Shown piece by piece: positions 48,901-61,609 of a stretch of 64,000 bases of DNA. The translations under genes and the position numbers were made by a program. Within the stretch, counting starts at the first letter, position 1, and the number at the start of each line of letters is the position of its first letter. Where the stretch lies: NCBI GenBank assembly GCA_024362935.1, contig JANCRA010000032.1, forward strand, positions 6,809,001 through 6,873,000. Direction: 5' to 3'. The stretch is from Setophaga petechia (Eukaryota; Chordata; Aves; Passeriformes; Parulidae). Under the pieces are notes generated by a model. That model had not been told where the DNA came from. It did not search any database and saw only the letters and a list, made by a program, of their open reading frames with translations.

Positions 48901-51900
48901 GTTCCACCTAAACTGGAATAAAATATAAACAAAACATGCATTTCCAAAAAGGAATTAGCACAGATTTTAAGTGAAAGTTAGGAAAATCTACATGAAATTT
49001 AGATATTCTAACTTGACTGTGTAACCAAAGTCTGATGTTAGCCTTGTAGATGTCCTCTTTGCCTGCCTCCATACCTGCATTTAGAATAATATTGTCTCTT
49101 GTTGTTCCTTATAACTCCCCAGACGTCTTTCTTACCTTCTCACACCTGCCAGTACTCTTGTGGCTGCTCACTGATAAGTGGCCTTTTCTCTCCCCACCCA
49201 CTTATTCCAATCTCCATGCCAGCTCTTAGTGGGTGAAGAATGTCTCTTGGACATAATCTTTACATCCCCTCCTTAGAGGACAAAGTACAGTTTTTCCTTT
49301 TGCAATCCCCAAAAATGTATAGAGCAATTTCTGTGATGAACTGCCAAACAATTGCTTTCAGTTCACTATTAACGAGGGACTTTGCTTTCAGGTTTTTAAC
49401 ATGTGATCTCCACATATCAAAATGACCTTTTCAGACATTGGAAAGCTCAACAAGATGTGAAAAGAAGTCAAAGTGAAAGCCCAGGAGTCTGTCATAATGA
49501 CACTTAAAAGCTGGCCTCATTGCAGTGCCTCTCAGGAAAAGCACATTAAGACTGGAACACCACACATCTTCAACATTTTGTAATCTTAAGTTACTTTAGT
49601 ACTGAGGTGTTATTAATACATCAAATCACTGGTTGTGTCTGACAGGAACACAAAAGCTGCCTGTTAGAAAAATTCACATTGAAAATAGCTCTTTGGAAGG
49701 AAGCTGACCAGTCTATTTTGGGAAAATACTGTAATTCAAAGGAAGCAAATATTGTCAATTTTCTCTGGTATTTGCTAGCTGTTGACTTTTGTGAGGGACT
49801 GGCACACCTAACTCTTGTTGCAGAGGCCTCCTCCATACAGTGAGGGGAGAGGAATAATCAGTTTCTCGAAGGCAGTTTGATTTCCATCTCTTTTCAAGAG
49901 AAACCAATCCATCTACCATTCTTCATTGCCTAAATATGGAGGCAAAAGTGACTGTGTTTTCAGTTTTGGGAGCCTCAAGTAGGTTTCTGAAGTCAGGAGG
50001 GATGATTCTAAGCCCATGTGCATAACTGTAGCAAGACCCCCTGTGGTTTTTTTTCATTTTGACTGCTGAAGTTGTGGATCTAGACATAGTTTGCCATGGT
50101 AAATCTGTGCTAATCTGCATAAATCTTCACATAATAACCTAAATAAAGTATCATTTATTCTCCAGCAGTCCTAAATGAACTAGTTGTGGTCTCACAGGGT
50201 GATATATTTTATAAAATGAGAATGGTCAAATACTACGTAAAATACAGACAGGGACGTGGCAGTGGTTATGCAAAGGAGAGCTCACCTGGGCAAGGCAGGA
50301 GTTGCAGACTGCTTCAGAGCAAAGAGGTGAAAGGCTCTGTCTGGTGTTTTGTCAAAGCATTTGCACTTGCACCTTTTCCCTGTTCTTTGTTCAGTTGTCT
50401 CTCTCAGACAGGGCTCGCTGTTCTCTCTGTGATTGGCAAAGCAAGGTTCTTTGAGCCTCCTGAAGACATCTAAATGTTTTTGCAGTGACAGGTTCAATGG
50501 CCTTCTGGTGAGACTCGGAGTTTGGAGTTACTTTGGACTGACTTTTCTTGATAAAAAATGAGATTTCTGGTATATGAGTGCAAGCTAATCATCAGCGAAA
50601 TACTAAAGGGAGGAATGTGTGAAAAGGAGAAAAGGAAAAATTAGAATTTTAACAAATATGATGAGGTGATGGAGGCAAACCAGAAGACATGCAGCCTTGC
50701 TAGAAATACCAACCCTTTTTCACATACTCACTGAAAAAAATTATGGGAGAAACTTCCTCTTGTAGAGCAGAAGAGAGAGTCACTGGAGAGATACTTGTGG
50801 GGTTACAGCTTGTGGAATTTAGGATTTAGTCTGCTGCTACGAGGTTCTTCAGTTCAAGTAACACAGGCAGTGCTATGTTTAGGCGAATGAATAGAGAATT
50901 CAGCAAGAAATCTGTCAGCTGTCTCCCTAGCATAAAAAAAAAATTGAATGAAACTGTAAGGTTGGCAAGTTTCCACCAATGGTTACTAACAATAGAGGAA
51001 ATTATTTGAGTAAATGTAGAATTATGCAAATTATAGAAGATTTTGGGCAAGGACATGGATAAAAGCCAGTTTGATTTTCTTAGATATCATTTCAAGTGAA
51101 TGAGGGAAAAACCACAGAAGTTAGGAGACCTAGGGTTTGGATAGATGACTGCCCTTCTGAGGTGAAGCTGGAAGTTAAGGTTCTATGGAAAATTATGCAT
51201 CACATCCCACCCAGACCATAGCATCCTGTACATACAAACTGCAAGGAGAAGGAACTAGATAATTCATCAAAGGAGACATAAAACAAAAGAGAGAACAGTA
51301 CAGAGTTCAAACTTAAAAATTTTTTTGCAAAACGAAATGAGTCAATGTTATATAGAATGTCAGATAAAGAGATAATCTTAGTGCTTAGAAATTGCATTAA
51401 TACTGCAGACAAGCTGTAGGAATAAAACATTACCCCTGAAGAAAAGATGCAATTATGGTACAAATGCCATTTCTAAAATCTAATAGGTTGGTTTCTAACA
51501 CTGAAATGTTAAGGTCATTGGTTTCTGTCTTGCTTATAAAAGACAGAGAGGGCAAGAAGGGTGGGGAGAGAGTGGGGTAAATCTACAGTGCAGTCTGCAC
51601 AAAGCCAGTGCTGCCTGTTGTATGAATATGGATAACACTGGGATCTTGAAAGCATGTGGGTCAATATTAATCAGCAGAGCCTCAGTGAACAGTGTGGTGG
51701 TGGATGTCCTCAGATCCCTCACAAGGTTAACAGAAAGGGTGAAATCTGTAAGGTGCTGCTTACATTTCTGTCTGTGATAGGTGGAAGGAAGAATGGCAGG
51801 GATGTAGGGCATCACAGTGGGAGACATGCTGCCTCATGAAGACAATGCTAACACATTATTAAAGTTTGAATAAAAGATGGATGAGAACGTCCTACCTCGG

Positions 51901-51949
51901 GAAGCAACTGCTTTCTAAAATTTTCTTACAATGGATAAAGAAGTTTTGC

Positions 51950-52822
51950 CTGAGTGACCGGTGAGGACCCTGTGATCACAGCCTGGTTACATTCAGTATG
52001 GGCATGCAGGTGCCTGGCATTAAAGAACAAGTAATATATCTGCACTGTTCCTCAGAAGGATCCATATACAAAGCTGAGGAAAACTAGTAGTAAAATAAAC
52101 TGTGGGAAAATCTTTTGCTATAAAAATGCAAAGAGTTTTAAAAATGGATTTTATTGGATGAGGAGATATAGATTCTCTTACAGAGTGGGACATTTTTTTC
52201 TCTAAAAGCCCATTCTGTTTCAGGATTATGAAAAAGGCAGTAATTAGAAAGAAGCAATATTATAGCTAAATTTTGAAAAAAAATGCTTAGAAGATGGTAA
52301 TCAATATAAGTTAGAAGTTACAAAGTGTAGATAATTGATGAGGGAAGCTAAAGACATCAGGGAAAAATCAATGGTTAGCAGAGCTGGAGACAGTAAAGAT
52401 TATTTAAGTATTTTAGAAAAAAAAAAGATATCCTAGCAACATTATAAGGCATTACTTGATGGAGATGGCACAATTGTTAATGATGCAGAAAAGAGAGTTC
52501 ATCAATAAACATTAATGTTCTGGCTTTTTTCTGGAAAAAAGCAAGGTTACGTGTATGAAGCAGGTGATGGTGGTAAAGTACTTCCCAGCTCAGTGGTGAC
52601 AAAAAAGGACATAATATCCCTTCTGGGTTAGGGCAGACTTACAAAGCATTTACTATGACTTGCTGAACTGGCCCATTCATCAGTAAAGCCTCCTAATTCA
52701 AAGAAAATATATAAATTAAGGTAGCGAATTCCCTATATGGGTGGAGTTTTAGGGTATTAACAATATTTCAGATGATGTAGGAGGTAATAGTTACTGGATT
52801 GCAAGACATTTAGGAAAGGACT
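51950..52822 (+). mobile_element. Ancient L3/CR1-like LINE relic, region upstream of and into RT
   Basis: On the plus strand the order of recognisable blocks follows old L3/CR1-like LINE ORF2. A GAGGAAAACTAGTAG...TGGGAAAATC stretch lies at about 52074-52110. AATTGATGAGGGAAGCTAAA is at 52332-52351. TTTAAGTATTTTAG...ATCCTAGCAACATTATAAGG is at about 52402-52450. CTTGATGGAGATGGCACAAT...AATGATGCAGAAAAG is at about 52456-52494, and a TTCTGGAAAAAAGCAAGG stretch at 52530-52547. A final AGATGATGTAGGAGGTAATA at 52771-52790 fits the (F/Y)ADD neighbourhood, implying an internal deletion before it. Frames are full of stops; it is a fossil. Exact borders are uncertain. Confidence 0.62.
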
Positions 52823-53588
52823 GACTTCCAGACTCCATACTCAGTTCTTATGCTTAGTGTGTTGGTGTCTTCTTGAAGGCATCCTTCATGCCTTGCAAGA
52901 GCAGTGGGAAGGGGACATGCTGGGCCTGAGGACCAGCCTGGAGGAGCACAGCCCCTGACAGTCCTACCTTGGCTGAGTTATATGAGTGGAGGTGGAAAAA
53001 GCTTTACTTCAGGTGTGGGAGATGTTCACATGGCCACATCAGAATAGTTAAGGGACCACATGATACTGAGAAGTTATGTGAAGAATAATATGACATAAAA
53101 CTCTGAGATGGCATTATCAGAAGTTCTGTTTTTGTCTTTTTCTCCCATTGGTTTTCATATCAATAATGGTTTCAACAGTGAATATAATATATTGCATAAC
53201 CTAATCAGTACTAATGCTCTTGTTTTCATAACATTTAAGAAGGAGAAATAAGGTAACAGAGGTGAAAACTACTGGCAACAATCCCTTTTCAGTGACAGAT
53301 CTCTTCAACTTTCTCATAATCATCTGTATTTCACCACAGAGCTCTTGATACCATAGCATGGAGGGAAATTATCTCTCCTGGTTGTGAAGGCGGCACAAAA
53401 AACTCAGCTGCACTTGTTGTGTTTCATATTAAATAATGTCAGGACAAAAATAAAAACCTGTTAACAGCTGAGATAAATAAACAGCTATGAGTGTTTATAG
53501 TTTATGACCCTTCTGGGGGTTCTATGTTAGAAGAATTATTTTGTGAGAAGAAAATTGTTCTTTTGCTGGGTCTTTTCATATTAAAGTA

Positions 53589-53614
53589 GTTATTTAAGGT
53601 AGCTCTCATAAACC
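53589..53614. repeat. 26-bp direct repeat, left copy
   Basis: Identical over 26 bases to 54022-54047 (begins GTTATTTAAGGTAGC, ends CTCATAAACC). The pair brackets 407 bp (53615-54021) that does not itself repeat. Confidence 0.95.
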
Positions 53615-54021
53615 ATGACAAACCAACATTGGCTTCCCAGCCCCTCCTTCTCTCTGATATGGCTTTACAGCCAGCAAGACCTTATGGCTTTGTCTTCTGA
53701 GCTTTTTTCCAGCAGAGCCTTATTCCAGAAGGACACTGCATATTGCACGCCTGCCTTGCGGGGCTTGTGCTTTTGCTACCCCCACCCTTTGGAACTCAAG
53801 CTGACTTGTGAATTCTTGAGTCAAGACACCATCATGGCAAGATTTGTTGTAAAGGCTTCCATGTTGGGGTCTTTTGGTCTTCTTTTTGGGGGTATTAGTG
53901 TGCAAATACAGCATGTTCTGAAGCTCTGTCATTCAGTGACAGCTTCTAAAAATTAATTTATATTATTCTTTATCCATAACTACTGTTTATTACATATAAA
54001 GGAGGCAATTAAAGTCAAGTC

Positions 54022-54047
54022 GTTATTTAAGGTAGCTCTCATAAACC
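54022..54047. repeat. 26-bp direct repeat, right copy
   Basis: Right-hand partner of 53589-53614, same orientation, no mismatch over 26 bases; flanking bases differ on both sides. Confidence 0.95.
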
Positions 54048-54679
54048 TTAAACCCCACATTATAACTACACATAGCTTAAATTGCTGGGGCTTCTCCCTA
54101 AACTTGGCTTCCTTTTCTGTTATTTTGCACTCTTATTTTGTAGACATTTTTTTATAAATCTGTGTTCTGCCAATACACAGAAGGATCTTCTGTTCAAGAT
54201 TCAATTGTAATGCCATTTACATATGTATTGCTAAAGTAATTATGAAAAGAATTGCTACCTTTTATGTCTCCACAACTGAGTGTATCTTACCAGTGAATGA
54301 GTAATTTTCAAATTGTACAAATGGGTGGTCTGGAAGATTATTTCCCATATTGTCTTGTTATTTCAATAATTTCCCTCCATATGGGTTTTCTTTTTATGCA
54401 TTTTCAAAACATTTTATTTCCCTTCAATATGGGTATAGTCTTGATGAGTCTCAAGATCTCAGAAATTGAGAGACTTCTCTCATGGAGCTCTGTCATTTGC
54501 ACATCATGTGGTGATAGTGATGAGGGCAGTGGTGAAATGCCAGTGAGACAGCTGTGGGTGGCTCTGAGGATGCTGGACAAGCACATGTCATTCCTTTGCA
54601 GCATGTACAGCATCTGCAGAGAAAATGAGCATTGAGCTAATGATACCTGTGATCTGAAATAAGACAAGCATTACCTATC

Positions 54680-55020
54680 GATTGACAAATCAGAATGACT
54701 CTGCTTGTGCTCCTGCTAATTTCATGCCCGTGCATTTACAGTCAGACACAAATTATAAATCTTCTGGGTTGGCTTTTTTTCAGTCTTTCATATTATATTG
54801 TGAACTGCACTAAAAGGTGATTTTATGCCTGGGATACAAACATGTGGAAAATTAACAGAGCCTGGGAAAGGCACTAAAGCTCTGCCCGTGCGTTAATTAT
54901 CTGGCAAGTATATCTAAAATCTGGTAAATCACCCATAACATCAGCAGACATAAGAGGGATTCAGACTAAATTAGCAACTAACATTTTAGATGTGATTCTT
55001 ACTTAGACACATAAGTAAGG
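54680..55020. promoter_or_regulatory. Candidate conserved noncoding element
   Basis: Unique block with GATTGACAAATCAGAATGAC, CTGCTAATTTCATGCCCGTG, ACAAATTATAAATC, CCCGTGCGTTAATTATCTGG and GGGATTCAGACTAAATTAGC words. CpGs are kept in an AT-rich context. No coding frame and no repeat similarity. Enhancer role inferred. Confidence 0.35.
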
Positions 55021-55463
55021 AGAATAGTTTCTGTAATAATCATTGGAATTCTACTACTGACAATTAGTCCCAAAAGAGACAATTCTGATTTCTGCAGCTC
55101 ATCCTCTTTGACACACTACTCAAAATGTATGTAAAGTGCAGAACATAGAGTGATTTGACTTTTCTCAGCAAATTCTACATCTGTTCAATATAATAAACCC
55201 CTGAATTTTAGTGTATTTAATTCCAATATTATTGTACTTCCCTAAAAGGAAATTCAAACATCATAAAAAATTTCTAGAATATACCATGTTTAAATGGCAC
55301 AGAATATATGTTTACTAGTAGAAGATAGCGCTTAGATGAGATCTTTCCCAGTGCCTTCATTTCAATTATTTTTCTTGCTTCAACTTACAGAGAAGTCATT
55401 GTAGTGGTGGGGTGACAGAACACTTTCCTTGGAGAGCACTGGATCCAGTGAAATTCTTTGTAG

Positions 55464-55497
55464 AACTCTGGGTTTAAGTAAACTCTGGGTTTAAGTA
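55464..55497. repeat. 17-bp perfect tandem duplication
   Basis: AACTCTGGGTTTAAGTA occurs twice head to tail (55464-55480 and 55481-55497). Confidence 0.95.
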
Positions 55498-57534
55498 GAA
55501 ACACTGAAGAAAGAACAATTAGACACAAATATCTACAATAATACTACTGAAAATAAGAGAAAAGCAGGAAATGTATTTTACTTCACAGTTATGGTCTTTT
55601 TATTTGAGTTTTCCACAGACTAAGATTCTTCTCTAAGTGATGTATTAGGATGATTTTTATTTACAGAAGAGCAAATTTGTTACTCATCTTTGCCTCTAGA
55701 AAAACAATTTTCTCTATATTTCTTTTAGTAAATGAATTGTGCCCAGACACACTGTCAGTGAGAAAGCACTTGGTAATATATGCATTTTTTTACTAAAGTG
55801 TACTGCAGTCAGGCTGGATGACAGTATTCTGCCTCGTGCCAAGGTTTAAATCACTGGAATGTCTGAAGATAAGACAACAGGGGGAAAATCTCAGAAGTAA
55901 TAATTTGTTAGGAAAACTGTCCTCGGCGCAACAGTGGAGAACGCGTCTGTGCCTGGGAACACGGCACCTCCTTGCCTGGCTCCAGGTGGCCCTGGTCGTT
56001 CTTCCTTTACCCAGGCTTGATGATGGAATGGAAGGGATTCTAACCATCAGCAGCCACTCAGGTGGGTTGCCAAGAAGAAGCATGGGTGCCTGTCAGGCAG
56101 GTGCAAGAACTTTTGCTGCATTTTGGCTCATGCACCAGGGCAGCAGGCAGGCAGGCTTGCCCCCACAGGCAGCAGCAGTGGCCAGTGCCCTGGGAAGAGG
56201 GGTGCCTGCAGGCAAACATGAGCATCCTCTCTCCTGTTGCTTCTGCTCTCCTTGAAGACAGCGGTGGTGTGGAGGTTTATTGAGATTTCTTGCTCAGGTT
56301 TTGGGAGGGGAGGAAAGGTGGCTGTTCAGCAGGAACATACTGTGAATGTGGAGGGTGTGGGGTAGGCAAACTCTCTTATATGGACTAGCAGAGTTCTTTG
56401 AACAGCCTTTAAATGCTCTGTGAAAGATGACTAAGAAAAACAAGCAATAGCTGCAGGAGCACCTGCTTCTCAGGTAGAAAACTGGAGGTGAAGCACAGAG
56501 AGCTTGATAACTGGTCCTTTTGCTGAGCTTCAACTGGGAACAGGTACTGTGTTCAAGGCTTTTGGACTGTGATACACAAAAATAAATACAATTTTCCTTG
56601 CCTGGGTTCCTCTGGTGTTCATGATTGAGACAAAGGTGCAGAGCTACAGCAAAACAGCATTTCCATGGTGATGCTCACTTGGCCATGAAATGGGACCTGC
56701 TGCTCCATGGGGACTTGAGGATGATGTACAGAGCTGGCAAAGTACACTGCAGATATGGCCAGTGTTTCCCAGTTCAGGGCTATGGGAGTTTTTGGTCTGT
56801 GCTGGCTGCCAGGGCCAGACTCATTTGAAAACTGGGCATCCACCCTGAAATGCAGTCAGCAAACACTCCTTTACAGTCACTTGCTAGTGCCAGAACTTGC
56901 AGAGGTGTGTTCTTCTCCTTGTTTGAGATGCCTCTCCCAGAACAGGATGAAATACTTAATTGAACTGCCTGTTTCTCTCCATTGCCTGGAGTGGAAGCCC
57001 CTACACTGCCAGAAAAGCCAGATGCCTGCTTTTCAGGGTGGATGAGATATGTCTGGTCTTCAGAATCTGCATTATGCTGAGAAGTCACCTTGTGTGATGA
57101 TACCACAGCTGCTACAAGTGTAAAGTCGGGTGATTTTAGAGGCTCCTTGAATCCCATTGTCATTCATGAATTAACATGGTAAGGGTTGAGTTCCTAGGCC
57201 TTATACTAGGAGTTTCTAAGGAAGCTTTTCTAAATTGGAAGAAAACATGATCTGGGTATTTCTGTTGCTATTGCACTGGGGTTTTTTCCTACCAGTAAAA
57301 AAGTATTTGAAGTACTGAGTACGCCTTCCTTATATTAAAAACATTTTGTAGAATATTAGATGCTGAAAATGAAAAATGCCCACTGAGCAGAGGATGGAGA
57401 ACAACAGGAATTTCTGGTTCACAGTGCCTGTGAGGAAAAAAGGATGGTTTCATGTCAGAGAGTGAATTAGATGAAAATTTCAGTGAATTGAGAGCTAATA
57501 ACCACTGTACCCCACAGACTCCAAAATGCTTTGA

Positions 57535-57705
57535 GTTGAGTGAAACATTTTGTTTGACATGGAATGGAAGATTTTATTTTGGTTTCAAGCAAATTCAAAT
57601 TTTCTATGAAATAAGGAAAATTTGTATATGGAAGTAACTTCAAATGAGAAAATCAAAACCTTTCATTTTCAAAATGCCAAAATGAAGCCTTTCCATTTTT
57701 CACTG
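57535..57705. repeat. Possible ancient AT-rich interspersed repeat
   Basis: Contains recurrent AAACATTTTGTTT-, TTTCATTTTCAAAATG- and CAAAATGAAGCCTTT-like phrases, an alternation of AAAATG and CATTTT words that resembles an old amniote repeat type seen in birds and reptiles. I cannot name the family, and low complexity is an alternative. Confidence 0.33.
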
Positions 57706-59579
57706 ATTTCTTTTGTCTGAAGCTAACAATTCAGCAAATTTGATACGAATTCATGAAATATTTATGTGATGATGAGTCTTCATTTTATTTCAATAAATAG
57801 CTTACAGTTAAAACTATGCACAGCTTAAGCATTACATCATGTTGTCCAGCCAGCCCTTTAACAACACCAGGTATTCTCTCAGGTATTTTAAAACCTGAAT
57901 ATGGGCTGTTACAGACACTAATAAAAATGACAAATATGTATCATTCTTCATAAAAATATAGATTCTCTGTTAAAATGTAGACCAAGGTACCTTAACTCAT
58001 TGTAAAAGACTTAAATTACAAAAATGAGTGAAATAAATTATTGAAATGCTGGGGCATGTAGCATAAAACTTAATCCATTTACTGATAACTGAGTATTTTT
58101 AAAATCTGCTTCTGATTGTATTTCTTTACAGTTTTTTCTGTAGTTTCACTGTGTATGTCCCTTGATTTGGTCCTGCTTTGCTAGAGTTCTTCCACCACAG
58201 TTTTCCCAAAGGGGCTGGGTAAACACTGAGGACATAAATTGCAAATATATATGCATGGCTTGCCCTCAATTTACATGATTATTGCAGCAAATATAAACCT
58301 GGCATACGGCAAAACAACAACCTATTGGTAAGGCTGGTTGAGGCAGGCTTGGGTGCCTAACTCTTTGTGGACAGTGTCTTGATTTATGCTATAAATAATC
58401 AGGGAAGGGTTTTATGTTGAAGCCTTTGTGTGGGAGTTAAATGGGATGTCCTAACCCTTGAACTATCTTTGGGCTTCAGTTCAGAGGGATGGCACTGTGT
58501 TCAATGTCACAGAAAACATGAAAGGGACTTTGAGGGATAGCAAGAGTGATGCAGTACACCCCTGTTGCTGTTAATTTTTCCTTGGGGATCCTTCTCACGT
58601 TTCTTTTTGCTGATAGGCTTCAACTTTTTTTTGTGAAACATTTTCAGAAAATGATTGGGAGAACATACACACATATAACATTTATAAATAGCAAAAAATA
58701 TTTTCAGGAGGGGGAGAAGAGGCACTGTTAACATAATACATGCTGGTTTTGTTTGTACATGCATAGGCATATACAGAAACAGGAAATGTTATTTGTTCAT
58801 AGCATAGATGGAGTACTTAATTCTGTGGAAACTTTAGGTTATGGTTGGAGGGCAGATTTAATAACTAATGCAATTAGATAAGTAGAATCTATAGAGAGTG
58901 TAAGATAGTATTAAAGTAATTGTAGCAGCTTTTCTCTCTGATAAAATGGTTACAGAAGACGAAAGTCTGTGCCAAATATAACATGTTCTTCATCTGTGTA
59001 ATCCTACTTGGTTTTGGGACATTTTGAAGGAGTCCCTTTGTATATGTCTGGCACATCATTCTGTGTACTGAGGAGTAAACCTCAGCATGAAGCATGTCCT
59101 TCTATGCTTTCTGATAAATTGCACTGCAGCCATGGCTTTGGTCTTTTTATTTTCCCTTCTGGCTTCTTTAATACCCTGGGAATTCTGGCTTTGCAGTATT
59201 AAAAATGAGCAAAGTATGGAAAGCAGCTACAAGTCTCAATGCTTATTGTTCTTGGAATTTACAAGTGGCATCAAAATGCAGTCAGAATTCACTCATCCCA
59301 TAATTGGAACAAGAAAAAAGCAAGGTACACAAGTAACTCCTCTGCATTTTTTTCTCCATCTCCATTGATGCACGAGATCTGAGCTGGGGGGAGGGATGGC
59401 AAAGTACATACATGGAGCAAAGCCTTCTGGACTTGGCATGCCTCTTGGTCTTCCTGTGGACTGATGAGGTCTCTCAAATGTAGCTGCAAATTTCCCATGT
59501 CACACCTTGCTACCAAGTACAAATTGAGTCTTATGTGAGGGTGACTAAAATAAACTGTTATTTGGTGTATTAAACAGTC

Positions 59580-59648
59580 TTTGGGTTCCATATCATATAT
59601 CAGGAAGACAGGCATACTGTCTTCTCCAGATGTGATATGGAACCCAAA
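59580..59648. other. Strong 69-nt hairpin-forming inverted repeat
   Basis: Arms 59580-59611 and 59617-59648 (32 nt each) enclose a 5-nt loop GCATA. The outer 16 bp are a perfect match (TTTGGGTTCCATATCA with TGATATGGAACCCAAA) and the inner 8 bp are perfect (GAAGACAG with CTGTCTTC), with a partly paired 8-nt internal loop between. The size is like a pre-miRNA stem-loop, but the sequence matches no microRNA I know and the tight loop is shorter than usual. A replication template-switch event or a short MITE are alternatives. Confidence 0.9.
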
Positions 59649-61609
59649 ATACTTTCTTAGAAATTAAACCACATGCAGCTGACAGTCTTCAGAGTTTCAT
59701 TTTGGTGGCTTGCTTTTCTTTTCCTTTTTCCATTAGAAATGTAAAGCTATAATCAGCTGAAGTAGTAGGTCACAGGGTTTCTTTTTCATGAAGGAGGAGA
59801 AGGGTGATAAAGACATTTTTTATTCACAGAGAATGTTATCATGCAGCATGAATGGGGACTTGGAGCTCATTTAGCCTTTCTCTGCAGCCTCTCAGTGCTG
59901 TGCTTTACAGAAGAACACTTTAGAATCTGTGAAAGTTTCATTACTAGATTTGTCAAGCAACATTTGTCTGTTGTGAAAAAGAAAAACCTGCTTAAATACT
60001 GGAGATCAAAAGTCATGTCTCCTTACTCTTAGGTGACAGACCTTTGTGTCTGCAGCCTGCCCGAGGTAACAGACTCAGGCCTCACTTCTCAAATCAGGTG
60101 TGGATTTCCTGCTGGCAGTGGGGAAACAGGGCTGAGATCTCCTACACAGGGGTGTGTTGCCTGATGCATATTCCCTGTGTGAAGCTGCCTACCACAGAGT
60201 GCAGAACCCTGAGTTTTAGCATTTCCTCCTTTTTTTCACACTACCAGAAATGTTGCCTACTGCAACATAGTAAGAAATGCAGCAACTTGAGGTCTCAGCC
60301 CTGTGGCAGATGTTTCTTGCTCCCCTGACTTTGGAGATGCCTCACTAACTAAACCCAGAGTATCAATTCTCAGGTGACAGCCTGACAAGAAATTTAGGGG
60401 CGTAACTCAGAGGGCCTCTGAGTACAGCATGTACAGCAAAAGTGCCCCAATGCCCAAATCCTAGCCCTCAAAGCCAAAGGCAAAGTGTGCCCAGATGTCA
60501 GTGGATACATTAGGATGCCCCAGAGGATTGGAGGAACTCCAGTGGCTGATGAAATAGGTTCTGAAGGGTCACCTGGTAAAGTAAAAACTCACCAATTTTT
60601 ACCTTGCTTAGAAAATATTGTATGTCAAAAATAAGGTAAAATCTTACCTTTGCTCAGCAGCTGACATTTTCAAATGAAGTCTTTAATTCTCTTGGGGAAA
60701 AAAGAGAGGTTTGCAAGAGGAGCTTTGGAAAGATCTGCTTCTAAGTGATGACTGTGGCAGGGTGCTGAGGCAGTTTGAACTCCTGAAGAAATTTAGGAGG
60801 CTACACTTCATGCAGGGGATATGAACACAACCTCCAGTAATTCGGCTTCTGTTGTGTCCCCTCTAGAAGTGATACTGCAAGAGGGGTTCAAAGCAGGAAT
60901 ATAGGACACACTGAAAGACTGAGGAACAGGAAAGAAGCATACATTTTCCCCAGTTTCCTACATGTCTAGTTCCATATGTTTGAAAAATTCTATCATGGTC
61001 CCCGTATAATTATGCCTCTACTCTCTGTGAGATATATGATGTAGGATCCACGAAGTATTTGGGAACCTCCCACTAGAGAATATTCTGTGGGCGCACAGGA
61101 TTAGGCCTATATTAGATCTCTGCACCATTTGGAAGGTGGCATTTGAGCTAAATGGCATTTAGCAACCTGTTGAGACTGCAGGGTACTCTTCCCCTGCGGT
61201 GTGATGATGTCTGCAGCTCTGCAGCTCGAGCCCACCAGCAAAACTGGGTCCCAGGAGGGCTGCACACCAGTGAATCCTGTGTACATCCTCCTAACATGAT
61301 CACTGGGTTTGTGTGCTCAAGCCATCAGTTAAATTTAAATGTGCCAATCAGGAAAACTCTAGGAGTGTAGGATACGAGCGAGGGCAATCCTTATTTAAAC
61401 ACGTGTAGGTTGGCTGTGGTTAGATCACTGGGGAAACCTGTGGCTTGTCCACATTTAATGTTAAGTCAGGCTTAAAATCACATTAGTTAAAACAAGTTAG
61501 CTAACACATTCACACATGGAAACACTTTTCCTGTTCTGATATGTGTCTAGAGGAAATAGTTTCTTGTCTGCAATAGTGAATAATGCTTTGCATTTATTTG
61601 CTGATCCTA

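Larger units (their letters stand above)
42808..51949. other. Long noncoding stretch, no gene seen
   Basis: About 9 kb with frames of at most 120 codons and no recognisable domain or RNA gene. Candidate regulatory blocks inside it and a 16-bp tandem duplication are listed separately. A short GT run lies at 43977-43991. The stretch 50.7-51.5 kb has a vaguely repeat-like texture but I could not place it. Confidence 0.5.

Noticed and set aside
55818..56255. 145-codon plus-strand frame in GC-richer DNA
   Set aside because: No domain and other frames (minus 55793-56083, plus 56062-56283) are open over the same bases, typical of chance.
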